From assembly GCA_001599915.1 (NCBI GenBank), contig BCIG01000024.1:124001-188000 (forward strand): DNA of 64,000 bases. Reading direction: 5' to 3'. Positions 46,188 to 56,324 of this stretch are shown here, piece after piece. Both the position numbers and the translations under genes were made by a program. This DNA is from Symbiotaphrina buchneri (lineage: Eukaryota > Ascomycota > Symbiotaphrinales > Symbiotaphrinaceae). The notes under the pieces were generated by a model. It did not search any database, was not told where the DNA came from, and saw only the letters and a program-made list of their open reading frames with translations. Numbering within the stretch: position 1 is the stretch's first letter; the number at the start of each line of letters is the position of its first letter.

Positions 46188-47482
46188 CTAAAGTGCAACT
46201 TCGCTGAAGCCTCCCTCGCCGTCTCCATCCTCCCCTCGTGATTCTTTCCCCTGCGCCTCCTTTGAAGAAGGGTTGGCACTAGCTACATCTTTATTCACCT
46301 TGACAGGCTCTTCCGTTGGTGATGCTGACGACGCTGGCTGCTCCTCCTCTTTCCCTTGCTCCTCAGGTCGAGGCTCGTACTCAGGCGGAGGGTGCTCCTC
46401 CTGGGTCTTCTCTGTTCCCCCTGAGCTTTGATTTACTGAGTTGTGATCCTCTGGAGGAGGTGTTGGCAAAGGAGGTTCCTCTCGAGCCCGCTGTTGAACG
46501 TGTGCAAACGAATTTTGAGACGTTGGCCGGTCCTGCTGTTGCGGCGGCGGTGACGCCAGTGGTGCCTGCTGTTGAGCCTGTTGCTGGACTCCTACTCCCT
46601 GTCCGACCTGTCTTGTCCTTGGATCCGCGTTCAGATAATATGCCCTTACGCCGACGATCCTGCCTTCTCGTTCGCAGCCCTCCACCCATTCTGGCCTCAC
46701 CACTGGTATATTGATCTCCACTGCTTTCTCCCAGGCCGGGCCTCTCCCTTCTGTACATACAAAATGCGTGGTATCAATCCTGACTGTATCAATCATCTTC
46801 GCCCCAATCCTCTTCACCGCCCTCTCCAGGCTTTCCTTCAGCTGCGGCGGTAGTACGCCAGGGGTGATCGTGATGCCCGAAAGATCCGTCATCTTATGAG
46901 TCTTCACAGTCAACTTCTCGCTCGAGTACACCCCGGCCGATGTTTTCAGCACCAGGTGAAACGTATATTCCGTGTCGACAGCCAGCCCACTGATCTTCGT
47001 GCTCTGCATTTCCAGCGGCCGAGGGATGTTGCCGGCTTTGCTGCCATTGCGGTATAGACTAAGGCTGCGCAAGTCTGCGGTAGCAAGTTGGATCGGGTCC
47101 CACTCAAGGACTACCGAGGTCTGGGTAGCATTGCGGCAGCGGAGGACAGGGGGAGACGGTGAGTTCTGGCCGAAGGTGGTGTAGATCTCATCTTGTAGGC
47201 GGGAGAAAGCATCTTGAGCAGCGGCTTCCGAGGCGAAGTTGCGGGAGACGGCGATGTCGACTATGCTACCGGAAGAGATATCTGGTGGGAGTAGTATCGA
47301 GGGGAATTCAATCTGCAACGAATTGTTCTGTCAGAGACATCCACATGCTTGTCAGACCGTATGTTGACGCTGATTGCGCGTCGCCATTGAGTCGAAGGTA
47401 TTGCACTCACCAGGCGTTTGTCATCTGTCAACAAGACCGCCACGCCAGCATCAACCTTGCCAACGGTCAATGAGACCAGCAT
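46188..47482 (-). CDS. chs5: CHS5, exomer scaffold (FN3 + BRCT)
   Basis: Exomer core subunit at the trans-Golgi that carries chitin synthase and other cargo to the cell surface. Exons 47482-47411 (24 codons) and 47312-46188 give 398 aa. The N-terminus MLVSLTVGKVDAGVAVLLTD and FPSILLPPDISSGSIVDIAV is the conserved Chs5 dimerisation part. A fibronectin type III domain follows (about residues 75-165: LEWDPIQLATADL, YTFHLVLKTSAG), then a BRCT domain (about 170-260: THFVCTEGRGPAWEKA, VVRPEWVEGCEREG). The C-terminal 130 residues are low-complexity, rich in Gln, Pro and Glu. The intron is 98 bp. Confidence 0.95.
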
Positions 47483-47765
47483 CTTTGAGTAGCGACGCGC
47501 CGAATGAGGTGCGACTTGCTCCTGGTGTAGCTTCCTGGAAGCTCAATGAAGCCAGCAAGCACGGCGACGGAGCTTGTCGGGAGCATCATCAAAATAGCAA
47601 CAGCTCCCACTCGGCTTACGAAGTATGCGTCCACCAGTTACTTGTCAGGAGAGCATTACAGTCTAGATGCATTTTGCAATTCCATATGCCCCGGGGTATC
47701 TTAAATACAAACAAGGACTACCAGAAGGGTCTTTAAGATCCCAGCCTAACATCAGAAGCGGCCCC

Positions 47766-48284
47766 TTAGCCCTTGTCCTCCAACTTGTGGCATATTCTCA
47801 AGAGAGCATCGACAGCAATCCGCGCCTGTTGCTTGATCGCTTCGAATTTCGCAGGTACAGCTTCTGCCGAAGGGCGGACTTCCACGGTTCCCTTCAGATT
47901 CTGCCGCAATATAGCATTCCTCAAGCTTTGCTCTTGGGCTACAAGCCGTCCGTCTTTGTCGTACCCAGCTTCCTTCAAGACTTCATGGACGGCATTTCTG
48001 GTCCGCCTGGTGGCCCATTTCCTGACAGTAGCTCTTGCAATTTCTGATTTCAAGCTGTAGAACCTTGTCCAGAGAGTGTCCTTCGGGTAGGAAGCATATC
48101 TCCGCCGGTACTTAATTTGGTGGACATGAGGAAATTTGACCATCCTGATCGCACCGCTTGGTAGAACATGATCCGGAGAGTACAGAAACTGGAAGAGTTT
48201 TATTCTGTCTGGTTGTATTGGCTTCAAGGGCGCCTGCTTTGCTCGCACGGCATGGAGAGCTTGCCGGACCTTGCGGGCGGACAT
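47766..48284 (-). CDS. Unrecognised basic 172-aa protein, possibly mitochondrial
   Basis: Single exon with good ATG. Highly basic, with no signal peptide or membrane helix. Regions such as DRIKLFQFLYSPDHVLPSG, YRRRYASYPKDTLWTRFYSL and ATRRTRNAVHEVLKEAGYD look conserved-protein-like, and the second resembles small mitochondrial ribosomal or assembly factors in its Arg/Tyr richness. I do not recognise a family. The start MSARKVRQALHAVRAKQA could act as a mitochondrial presequence (amphipathic, basic, no acid). It is divergent from the eIF1A gene across 480 bp. Confidence 0.75.
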   Translation of the reverse strand: MSARKVRQALHAVRAKQAPLKPIQPDRIKLFQFLYSPDHVLPSGAIRMVKFPHVHQIKYRRRYASYPKDTLWTRFYSLKSEIARATVRKWATRRTRNAVHEVLKEAGYDKDGRLVAQEQSLRNAILRQNLKGTVEVRPSAEAVPAKFEAIKQQARIAVDALLRICHKLEDKG

Positions 48285-48765
48285 ATTAACGGAGCGCAGC
48301 TGCTGGAGCGAGTGGGTGTAGACCTAGGGAAGAACGAGCGTGTAAGAGGGCAATAAAAGCAGCGGCATTGCGCTGACCCTGTCTCTGCCGTGCCCTCTGG
48401 AAGTCCAGAATTCGCGGGGGAAAGGATACTAGACAGTAGGTCTAGACTTGATGAAGGGCACCTGCTGCTGGGTATGCAGCAAGGTCAGATACAACATTAT
48501 TACTTGCTGTTGGCCCTCCAGAAGCCCTAACAAAGCCCAGCGCAACACGGCGTCATGACTAAGCGACGCATGTGCGGCCGCCAAGACTTCTGATTTCCTT
48601 TTTCCACTTTCACCGCCTGTGGCCCTGTCCCCGCGAACCCCCACCGGTGACAACACAATCGCTTTCTTCCAAATCCAAATCCCTCCATACCCTCGACACT
48701 GTTGACGACCACCTTCTGGGACTTCCAGCAACTGTTATCGAACACTAAAATACTTCGTCGCCAAC
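48285..48765. promoter_or_regulatory. Divergent promoter, basic protein / eIF1A
   Basis: 480 bp between divergent start codons. No TATA box was recognised, as is usual for fungal housekeeping promoters. The right half is C-rich on the plus strand up to the eIF1A start. Confidence 0.4.
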
Positions 48766-49460
48766 ATGCCCAAGAATAAGGGAAAAGTACGTCTTCACTG
48801 TGGCGCTATTCCCTAGGCAGGCGCCAGCTGCCCGGGGATGAGAACCTGCTGCGAACATTTGGCGCCGGGTGGCCACAAAGGACTTCATGCTGACTTCTCT
48901 GTGTATATAGGGTGGTAAGAATCGACGTAGGGGTAAGAACGAGAACGACAACGAGAAGCGCGAATTGACCTTCAAGGAAGAAGGCCAGGGTACGTTGCGT
49001 TACTGCAATCTCTCCTCAGACGACGGCTCCCGCTGATAACTCGCCATCTCAGAATATGCTCAGGTCATCAAGATGCTTGGAAACGGTCGTTTAGAAGCCC
49101 TCTGCTTTGACGGCGAGAAGCGGCTAGCACATATCCGTGGCAAACTCCGGAAGAAGGTCTGGATCAACCAAGGCGACATCATCCTGCTCTCGCTGCGGGA
49201 CTACCAAGACGAGAAGGGAGACGTCATCCTGAAGTACTCGGCAGACGAGGCTAGGAGTCTGAAAGCCTACGGAGAGCTGCCAGAAAACGCCAAGATCAAC
49301 GAGACCGATACGTACGCATCCCCTGCGTTTGCTGTCAGAAGAATGGAGAAGCTGACGATGGAGCAGTTACGGTGGCGAAGCCGGCGAAGAGTGCAACTTC
49401 GAATTCGACGAGGACCGCGACTCTGCTGACGAGAAGGAGATTGACGTTGATGAGATTTGA
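48766..49460 (+). CDS. tif11: Translation initiation factor eIF1A
   Basis: Promotes 43S pre-initiation complex assembly and start-codon scanning on the 40S subunit. Exons 48766-48786 (MPKNKGK), 48911-48989, 49053-49311 and 49367-49460 give 150 aa. Basic N-terminal tail ([12 protein letters not shown]), OB-fold S1 domain ([39 protein letters not shown]) and acidic C-terminal tail ([17 protein letters not shown]), as in yeast Tif11. The donor of the third intron (GATAC|GTACGC) restores [17 protein letters not shown]; without splicing the frame would miss the conserved acidic tail. Confidence 0.97.
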
Positions 49461-50009
49461 GCGGTGGCTTGTTCGTTCTCCTCGCGGGCTATTTGGCACA
49501 GCATCTTGCTTTTTCCTACGTTTCTTCTGTTGAAAAAGGACACGACAGTGAATGACGGACAGAAAGTGGGATTTCGAAGGCGGGAATCACAGGATGCGCT
49601 CGGCATTTTCGTTTCTGGGTCTCGGCGTTCGCAGTCACGATCCTAGATATTACAATCAAGAAGCAGTTTACTATCCTCAGATCTACGCAACTTCGAGTGG
49701 CTTGGTAGTAGACCCATGGAGTATCTCGATCTGCATCTCTTGTATGGGAGAGGGCTGGCTCTACTGTCTGCACTGCTCCGTGAAACGATCGATCCACTTC
49801 CCAGGGCTTCTGAGCAGACCGAGTTCAGGGGCACGGTGGAGCTAAGTATCAAGCACATGCACTTCAGACAACAATGAAGATCAAGGGGTTGGTTGATATT
49901 GAGCCATGCACTAATCAACGAAGATTAACCAACCCAATCGGTTACAAGTGAACGTTCGCAGGCCGTCACTGTGGATGCTGCAGCCTCCTATGAGTGTTGG
50001 GATCCATAT
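49461..50009. other. Intergenic between convergent genes
   Basis: About 550 bp between the eIF1A stop and the stop of the small leftward ORF. Only chance frames seen. Confidence 0.45.
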
Positions 50010-50276
50010 CTACGGTCCAAAACTGCCGGCTCCGTACATGACCCAGCCCAGATCCGCCACGCGCCCATTCAAAAGCTCTGCGGCAGCTGAGGCCGACTTT
50101 GCGGTCGGTGGACGTGGCGGCGGACGAGTCGGGGGTGAAGGCGGCGTAGCGTCCCTCGCATAGGAGATCCCTTGACTCATTGTTGCAGAAGTGGTGTAGT
50201 AGTTGTTATTGTTGTTGTTGATGTTAGACGTATTGGATTGTGGTTGTGTAGATGCGTTTTGAAGATCTTGGGGCAT
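50010..50276 (-). CDS. Small hypothetical protein, Asn/Pro-rich
   Basis: 88-aa single-exon frame from ATG 50276. An Asn run (INNNNNNYYTTSATM), a Pro-rich stretch (PPSPPTRPPPRPPTA) and a conserved-looking end (AAELLNGRVADLGWVMYGAG) are present. A TATATAA sequence about 60 bp upstream on the minus strand (near 50331-50337) fits a core promoter. No domain is recognised. It may be a genuine small, induced gene or a chance frame; the well-formed C-terminal segment and the TATA-like box favour the former. Confidence 0.5.
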   Translation of the reverse strand: MPQDLQNASTQPQSNTSNINNNNNNYYTTSATMSQGISYARDATPPSPPTRPPPRPPTAKSASAAAELLNGRVADLGWVMYGAGSFGP

Positions 50277-50617
50277 GTGATGGTTCGGTGGGTGGAGGTT
50301 CGAGGAGAACGGGCGAAGAGCGGTTCTTATATATTCATTTGACGCAGGCTGCGTAGGTCACACTGGGGATGAAGCATAGATCACCAGGCACCATCGTGTG
50401 TCATCGACTGCAGTCATGTTTCGAGTCAGACGACTGGTGAGCTCATTAAGCAGGTCAGGCTGCCCGAACTTGCATGCGCGTCGTGCAAGACCAACGAAAC
50501 CTGTAGTGAAATTCTAGCATTCAGCTTCATCCTGCCCCCCATATTAATAGATATGGCATATGGCCGTAAAGCTGACAGACCTCAGGTTGTTGCACCCGCA
50601 TAGAAACTATATGATCA
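50277..50617. other. Intergenic region
   Basis: About 340 bp holding the likely promoter of the small leftward ORF and the 3' end of the SRP receptor gene. No gene seen. Confidence 0.4.
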
Positions 50618-52782
50618 TTAACTCATAAGCAGATTGACCGCCCACCTCACATTCAGCGTCCTTAGATCACTGTAATGTTGTCCCGTTCCCAAAAATAGCA
50701 CCGGAATACCAGTAGCATGCACCATACTCACCAAGGTGCCAACCATGTCCCCTACAGTATCACACTTCGAGATGATGAAGCCATCAAGCCTGCGCCCTGC
50801 ACCGAAAGCAGCGTTGAAATTCCGTGCCTGCTGCACGGAATCCGTTCCCACCAATGCCTCGCCGACCATCAGAATCTTGTCTGGTTGAGCGAATTTGGCA
50901 AACTTTTCCAACGACGACATCAGCCTTTGGTCGTTGTGTCGACGTCCAGCAGTATCGATGAGCACGACATCAAAGTGCTGCTGCGCTGCGTAGCTCACGG
51001 CATCTTTTGCAATGTTTGCTGCATCTTTGCCATAGCCTCGCTCGTAAAGTTCCACCTGCCCACCTTCTCTCTCACCAAGCTCCTTCAGATTGCGTGCGTG
51101 AACACGTAGCTGTTCCACAGCACCTGAGCGGAAGGTGTCACATGCCGCAATCAGTACCTTGTACTTGTTTTGCAGCAAGAAAAAGCAAATCTTGGAAAGA
51201 TTTGTGGACTTTCCAACCCCATTGACACCCACAATGGAAATGACATATGGCCTTGGTTTCTGTAATGAGGTCGCTGATGGTGTTGTGACTGACTGTATTT
51301 CTCGGAGAAGATCGAGGGATGACGTTGGGGTAAGGATCTTGCGAAGGGATGACTCCATGGCCGTCCTAATCGCATTGTCGATACCTTATATACTGATTAG
51401 TATTCGTTCACATGGACGCCAAGATGTACATACTCTGAAAGCTACCAGTCTTCATCCCCAACAGCTCCCGTTCCACGCTATCGCATAACCGTACTGCTGC
51501 TTCCCGAGCGACGTTTTTCTTCAGTAAATGATCCTCCATGCCTTTCAAAGGCTTATCTAGATCTTCCTTGGTCAAGGTCTTGCCTCCAATCACATTCCTG
51601 AACAGTCCACCAATTGCGCCCAACCCGGATGTCACCAAACCGGTGGAACCAGAGTCTTTCGCTTTTTTAGAGTCCGCGGCTGATAGAATCGAATGTACCT
51701 CTTCATCCAAATCCTTCAGGACGAATTCACCCTTTCCAGTTTTCCTTCCCCAGGTCTCTTTGCTTACGGCCTCCACTGCACCAGGTCTTGGGACATCTTC
51801 GCCCTCCTCATCCGTATTACCATTACCCGCCGGTGCCGAATAGTCCAGCTCAACGTTCTCATCTTCATCTGCCATCCCATCGGCATCCCACTTGCGCATC
51901 TTCTTCGGGCCCCCAGTCTTGTCAGCTTTAGCTCTCCTCGCTGGCGATTCTTCTCCAGACGAAGCGTGGGAAGACGAATGAGACATTGCCTTCCGTGCTC
52001 GCCGCGACGTTCGTCCTCCCGGGCCTGACTTGGCGGCAAGTAAGTGATTGATTGCTGGCGACGAGGGCCTCGAAGTATCAGGCGTAGGAATAGGAGTGGC
52101 GTCTGCTGTTATCACGTCCCCATTAGGGGCCTTTGCGTGTGCTGCAAAGGGTATGTTAGTGCGTCTGTGGATGAGACAGCAGGCAGCACAGTACCTTTCA
52201 GCAGGCCAGGAATAGGCGGGGCCTCTGCATCTTCCTTTTCAGAGCTTGATGGAGGCGTTAACTCAACGCTCTCCGGCGCAGGAGCAGGCTCAGCCCTTGA
52301 GGCCGTCGAGGTGGATTCGAGTTCCCGCAGCTGTTGATCGAAATAACCGTCGAACTGGCAATCGACCTTGCTTGTATATGGATTCTTCAATTGGTCTCCG
52401 TATAGCTCCACAAATAATGCTTTTATATTGTCCAACAGTTTGTCAATCCAGCTGAGGTGCAGAAGTGATTGATACACGGCCTATGGGCGGATGAAGATCC
52501 CGTCAGTCAATGTTCAGGCCTGATGGAATGGCAATTCCAACGCACCACAAATATCAGCCCCAAGTCCTTAGCAGTCGTCCATTTTAATGTGTATTTCTCC
52601 TTCTTGTACGGAGAGTTGGCAGCGGCCGACGCATCACTGAGGATGCTTGCGCCTGGGGATATCCGTTCCTCGATGAAGACATCGGTGATAAGGCTGTTGA
52701 TGATACTTGGGCTAACCGAGACGAATGACTTCGACCAGAGAACCACTCCGGAGGTGGTTATGATCTCGAAGCTGTCCAGCAT
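50618..52782 (-). CDS. srp101: Signal recognition particle receptor alpha subunit
   Basis: ER-membrane docking GTPase for co-translational targeting. Exons 52782-52546, 52480-52195, 52141-51434 and 51384-50618 give 665 aa. The N-terminal SRX longin domain (MLDSFEIITTSGVVLWS, LLHLSWIDKLLDNIKALFVELYG) binds the beta subunit. A charged linker of about 200 residues follows (RRARKAMSHSSSHASSGEE). The NG domain includes the helical N part (KPLKGMEDHLLKKNVAREAA), G1 VGVNGVGKSTN, CDTFRSGAVEQL, G3 DTAGRRHNDQ, G4 SKCDTVGD and the closing GTGQHYSDLRTL. All phases agree. Confidence 0.97.
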
Positions 52783-53087
52783 AATTGCGATGCTGCGGGG
52801 ATCTTTTGGAAGCTCATATGTGACAGGCTGGTTGCGAAGACCATGCTGGTGGTGGGCCTGTGACGACTGTTGCAGCTAGGCTCGGTTGGGGAGCGAGTGT
52901 TGGGTGCGTGCACAATTGGACACTTTGGACAGTTTCAACGACCTTCACGCGCTCCCTGGAAAGTCAAGAAACAGTCGATATTCGCGGCATCCACTGGTTG
53001 CAACAAGCTCATCTTCCTGCTGCTACTTATTCCAGACCTTATTAGAACCTAGTCTCCGCCGAACTCGAGCAGCAGCCTGCTCGCAAG
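52783..53087. promoter_or_regulatory. Divergent promoter, SRP receptor / YIF1
   Basis: 305 bp between the divergent starts of two secretory-pathway genes, a compact arrangement that could allow joint expression. No TATA box seen. Confidence 0.45.
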
Positions 53088-54229
53088 ATGCAACGCGGTT
53101 CTTACTCAAACATACCTCCGGCGCATTCTCCGCCGCTTCACCACCCCGTCCCTCAACATGTGTCTACGGTTCCTATGATGCGTTCCCCACCTCCTCCGGC
53201 TGCTCAGCAGCCTCAGCAATCTGGTTATGGAAGTCCTTATCAGCCCCAAGCTGCTGGTGGCCCTGCCTATGGGATGCCCTTCGGCGGCTCTTTTATGAAC
53301 GATCCAACAGCACAAATGGGCTTCCAAGTCGGGAAGAGTGCTGTTATGGCTGGCCAGGAATACGTGGAGCAGAATGTACGTCCTGAAGAAATGGTTGCCC
53401 CTTGTTACAGCAATGACGGCTGACGGTGGTCCCACAGTTCAACCGCTATCTCAATGTCTCTGCACTAAAACACTACTTTAACGTCTCCAACTCCTACGTC
53501 CTCAACAAGCTCTACCTTGTTCTCTTTCCTTGGAGGCATCGACCTTGGTCTCGACAACAACGACTGTCCTCAAATGGTCAGGAGGGCTACTTCCTTCCGC
53601 CTCGTGATGATATCAATAGCCCAGACATGTATATACCAGGTAGCTTGCCCCGGAAAGAGCTTTTTGGGAACCGAAGCTGATTCATGTCTAGTCATGGCAT
53701 TCGTCACATACATCCTACTTAGCACTCTTCTAGCTGGGCTTCGAGGAGCCTTTCAACCCGAGCTTCTGGGATATACCGCTACCACTGCCTTCGCCATTTG
53801 TGCACTTGAGATTCTGGGACTGAAGCTTGGGTGCTATTTGTTATCCATCAGCAATGACAGTCAATTACTTGACCTCGTGGCTTACTCCGGCTACAAGTTT
53901 GTTGGCATCATCGTCACACTCGCGGTGAGCGAAGTGTTGAGTGGTGGTAGAGGCACTGGCGGATGGATAGGGTGGACGGTCTTTGCGTACACATTCTTGG
54001 CAAATGCGTTCTTCTTGGTGAGTCTGCCTGGCTTCGGGCAGTCCAAAAGCTAATGGTTCGTGCAAAGCTTCGGTCATTGAAATATGTGCTTCTTCCCGAA
54101 AATTCTGGCGATGGCACTAGGGGTGGAATGCAGACGGTTGCACGGGCACAGCGCAACCGGCGGACACAGTTTTTGTTCGCGTATTCCTACATCGTGCAGT
54201 TCATTTTCATGTGGATCTTGAGCCGTTGA
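53088..54229 (+). CDS. yif1: YIF1-family ER-Golgi transport membrane protein
   Basis: Partner of Yip1/Ypt1 in ER-to-Golgi vesicle transport. Exons 53088-53375, 53438-53639, 53692-54017 and 54068-54229 give 325 aa. The cytosolic N-terminus is Pro/Gln/His-rich, followed by QMGFQVGKSAVMAGQEYVEQ and RYLNVSALKHYFNVSNSYVL, the YIF1 signature. NKLYLVLFPWRHRPW leads to a set of membrane helices (VMAFVTYILLSTLLAGL, YTATTAFAICALEILGLKLG, YSGYKFVGIIVTLAVSEVL, FAYTFLANAFFLLRSLKYV, SYIVQFIFMWILSR). All phases agree and length is normal. Confidence 0.95.
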
Positions 54230-54841
54230 GGACATGGACAAGAGACGGACCTCTTCATAGAAAACGCACTCCGCTTGTGAAGGAAGGTATCCTATAGCCT
54301 TCTCCGAGCGTAGCTTAACGGCAATATCAGCTTTTACAAGTTGTCTAGCTAACCCTGAAATCCTTAGACCTCGAGTGGATGGCTTAGATATTGACTGAAT
54401 GGCACCGGCCCTTGACATTTGAATATCTTGATGTAAGATAAGCTATCTTAGATAGACGATCCTTGATAAAGTCAACTTAAGGGAATTTAAACCAAGTAGA
54501 TCAGATTCGATTTGTGGGAGGGTCGGCGTGATAAGCTTGCTCTCAGACCTCCACATCGCAAGCTGAATCGGAGCGTATCCCTTTGTCGGTCATGGGTAGC
54601 AATTCGTTAGGACTTGGGTACTTGTTTTGTTAGCCAACGGAGGTGACCGAGTGTCATGCCGGTAGAAGATCCATCGCGTCAGCCGCCGACTCATATAGCT
54701 GCAGAACAACTTGCCGGCGGAACATAAAACTACCCGGAACAGCTTCTGGAAGGGGACAAATACTCAGATAATTATAGTCAATGCCCTCATGTCTGGTGTT
54801 GTGCCAGCGGCGGCATTCTCTCAAAAAAAACAATATCTATA
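54230..54841. other. Intergenic between convergent genes
   Basis: About 610 bp, AT-richer than its neighbours. No gene, tRNA or repeat recognised. Confidence 0.45.
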
Positions 54842-55695
54842 CTACTCCTTCATCTCAGTATCTCCGCGCTGTCCAGCTTCATGGGCAAACTTGCAGTCGG
54901 GAAGACTGCAAGGCCTAAGCGAACATTTTGTGCGGTGATGCACTTTCGTGCATCCTTCTTCCTTGCAATCCCCTCTGCTAGGGCAAAGTTCGCCCTCGGG
55001 GTGTAAGAAAGGGCAATGCCGGCCACCTGTGACAGAGAGTCTGTCCCTGGCGCTCCGGGAGCGACAACACCCCCGCTGCCTCATCCTCCTTCTTCCTCCC
55101 CCGCTTATTCGCACCCCGGGAATGATTCTCCTTCTATACATATTAGGTTAGCTTACGAACAGAAAGGTACCTAATTAAAACCACTGAATACCAGGACATG
55201 TAAATACTATCAAGATACAAACAAACAAGGAAAATACAAGGAAAACTTCTAACTTTAATACGATATAACTTACCTTTGGCTTCTTCTTCTTTCTTTCATC
55301 ATCGCTCTCATCTCTCCCTCGTTTGGCAGGGGGCCCAAAAACAACACAACCCCCAGGAGGTATGGTGCCCGAAAATCCGTTCATGCTGAACTCGTTCGCT
55401 TTTGGCACTGTATTTACCATGATTAGTATTTACCATGAAATTACTTTGTAACTTTTGTCAAGACTTCAAACAAAACCAGAGATTTAAATAGAACAAGCAG
55501 ACCCTTGTTATAAGCATAAAACATATCATGGAATCTATGTTTATAAAAGAGGTAATACTTATAACGATGACGGGAATGGTGGTGGTAAATGGTAAAGAAG
55601 GTAGGTGATTCACCTTTAAATACTTCACTTTGGAACAAGCGAGCTCCAGCCTTGAACCTGCCTTCTCTGACAAGTGATCTACTGCATCTGTTCAT
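54842..55695 (-). CDS. Nab2-like CCCH zinc-finger protein (splicing partly uncertain)
   Basis: Exons 55695-55614 (MNRCSRSLVREGRF), 55407-55274 (VPKANEFSMNGFSGT to a KKKKPK basic patch) and a last exon ending at 54842. If the last exon begins at 55075 the frame closes at 149 aa. A nearer acceptor at TATAG would give another frame with a stop before the fingers. The last exon carries two tandem Cys/His modules, CPSRGDCKEEGCTKVHH (Cx5Cx4Cx3H) and CSLRPCSLPDCKFAH (Cx4Cx4Cx3H). That spacing is the Nab2/ZC3H14 poly(A)-binding type rather than the C-x8 TTP type. A function in RNA binding in the nucleus is inferred. The basic patch may be a nuclear signal. Confidence 0.6.
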
Positions 55696-56324
55696 GTGCC
55701 AGGCAGCTTCCGGTCATTGGATTTACTATATCAGAAGCATGGAAGGCGCAGCCTAAGCCCCTTGCCCACTTACCTTACTGTCCACATCCCAGAGAAGTCA
55801 CCGCCTGTAGGGGTAAGCCCAAGCGCAATCGTCCCACCACGCTCCCCAAGTCGAGCTCTTGCTTCCACCGTCGGCTATTGGATACGTAGGAATCAAGATG
55901 TACGATGCATGTCCTGAAACCTATAGCTTTGCGCATACTTCTGGGCGTGCTGATAAAGCAGATGGGAACAGGCCGAGTGTAGAGAGCATGCAAGGCACTT
56001 GCGGTATAACCCCGCCTTAGACAGTGCAGTCTGAAAATCATCCCCCCATGATACCTGCCCTGGATTGAATGACAAGACCGGGGGAAGCTGGGCAGCTTAC
56101 CTCATGACTTCGCTCGTAAACTCTATCGTACAGCAGCGTTTAGCGTGATTAGACTCGAAGATGTAGGAGGAAGGAAGGGCCTGAGTACCTGGGAAAGTGT
56201 TTGTAGATCGGAGACTTTCCTTTCTTGTAATTTCCCTTGGTAGAGCCATCCAGCCTGACGAACTGAGCTTTGAAGGCAAGAAGTATTCTGAACGATTGAA
56301 TCGTAATTGAGGTATTTCTTCGAG
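55696..56324. promoter_or_regulatory. Divergent promoter region, CCCH / GIY-YIG-like genes
   Basis: About 630 bp between two divergent starts. Open frames on the minus strand (for example 55893-56075 and 56097-56279) have no recognisable domain, and I take them as chance frames. Confidence 0.4.
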
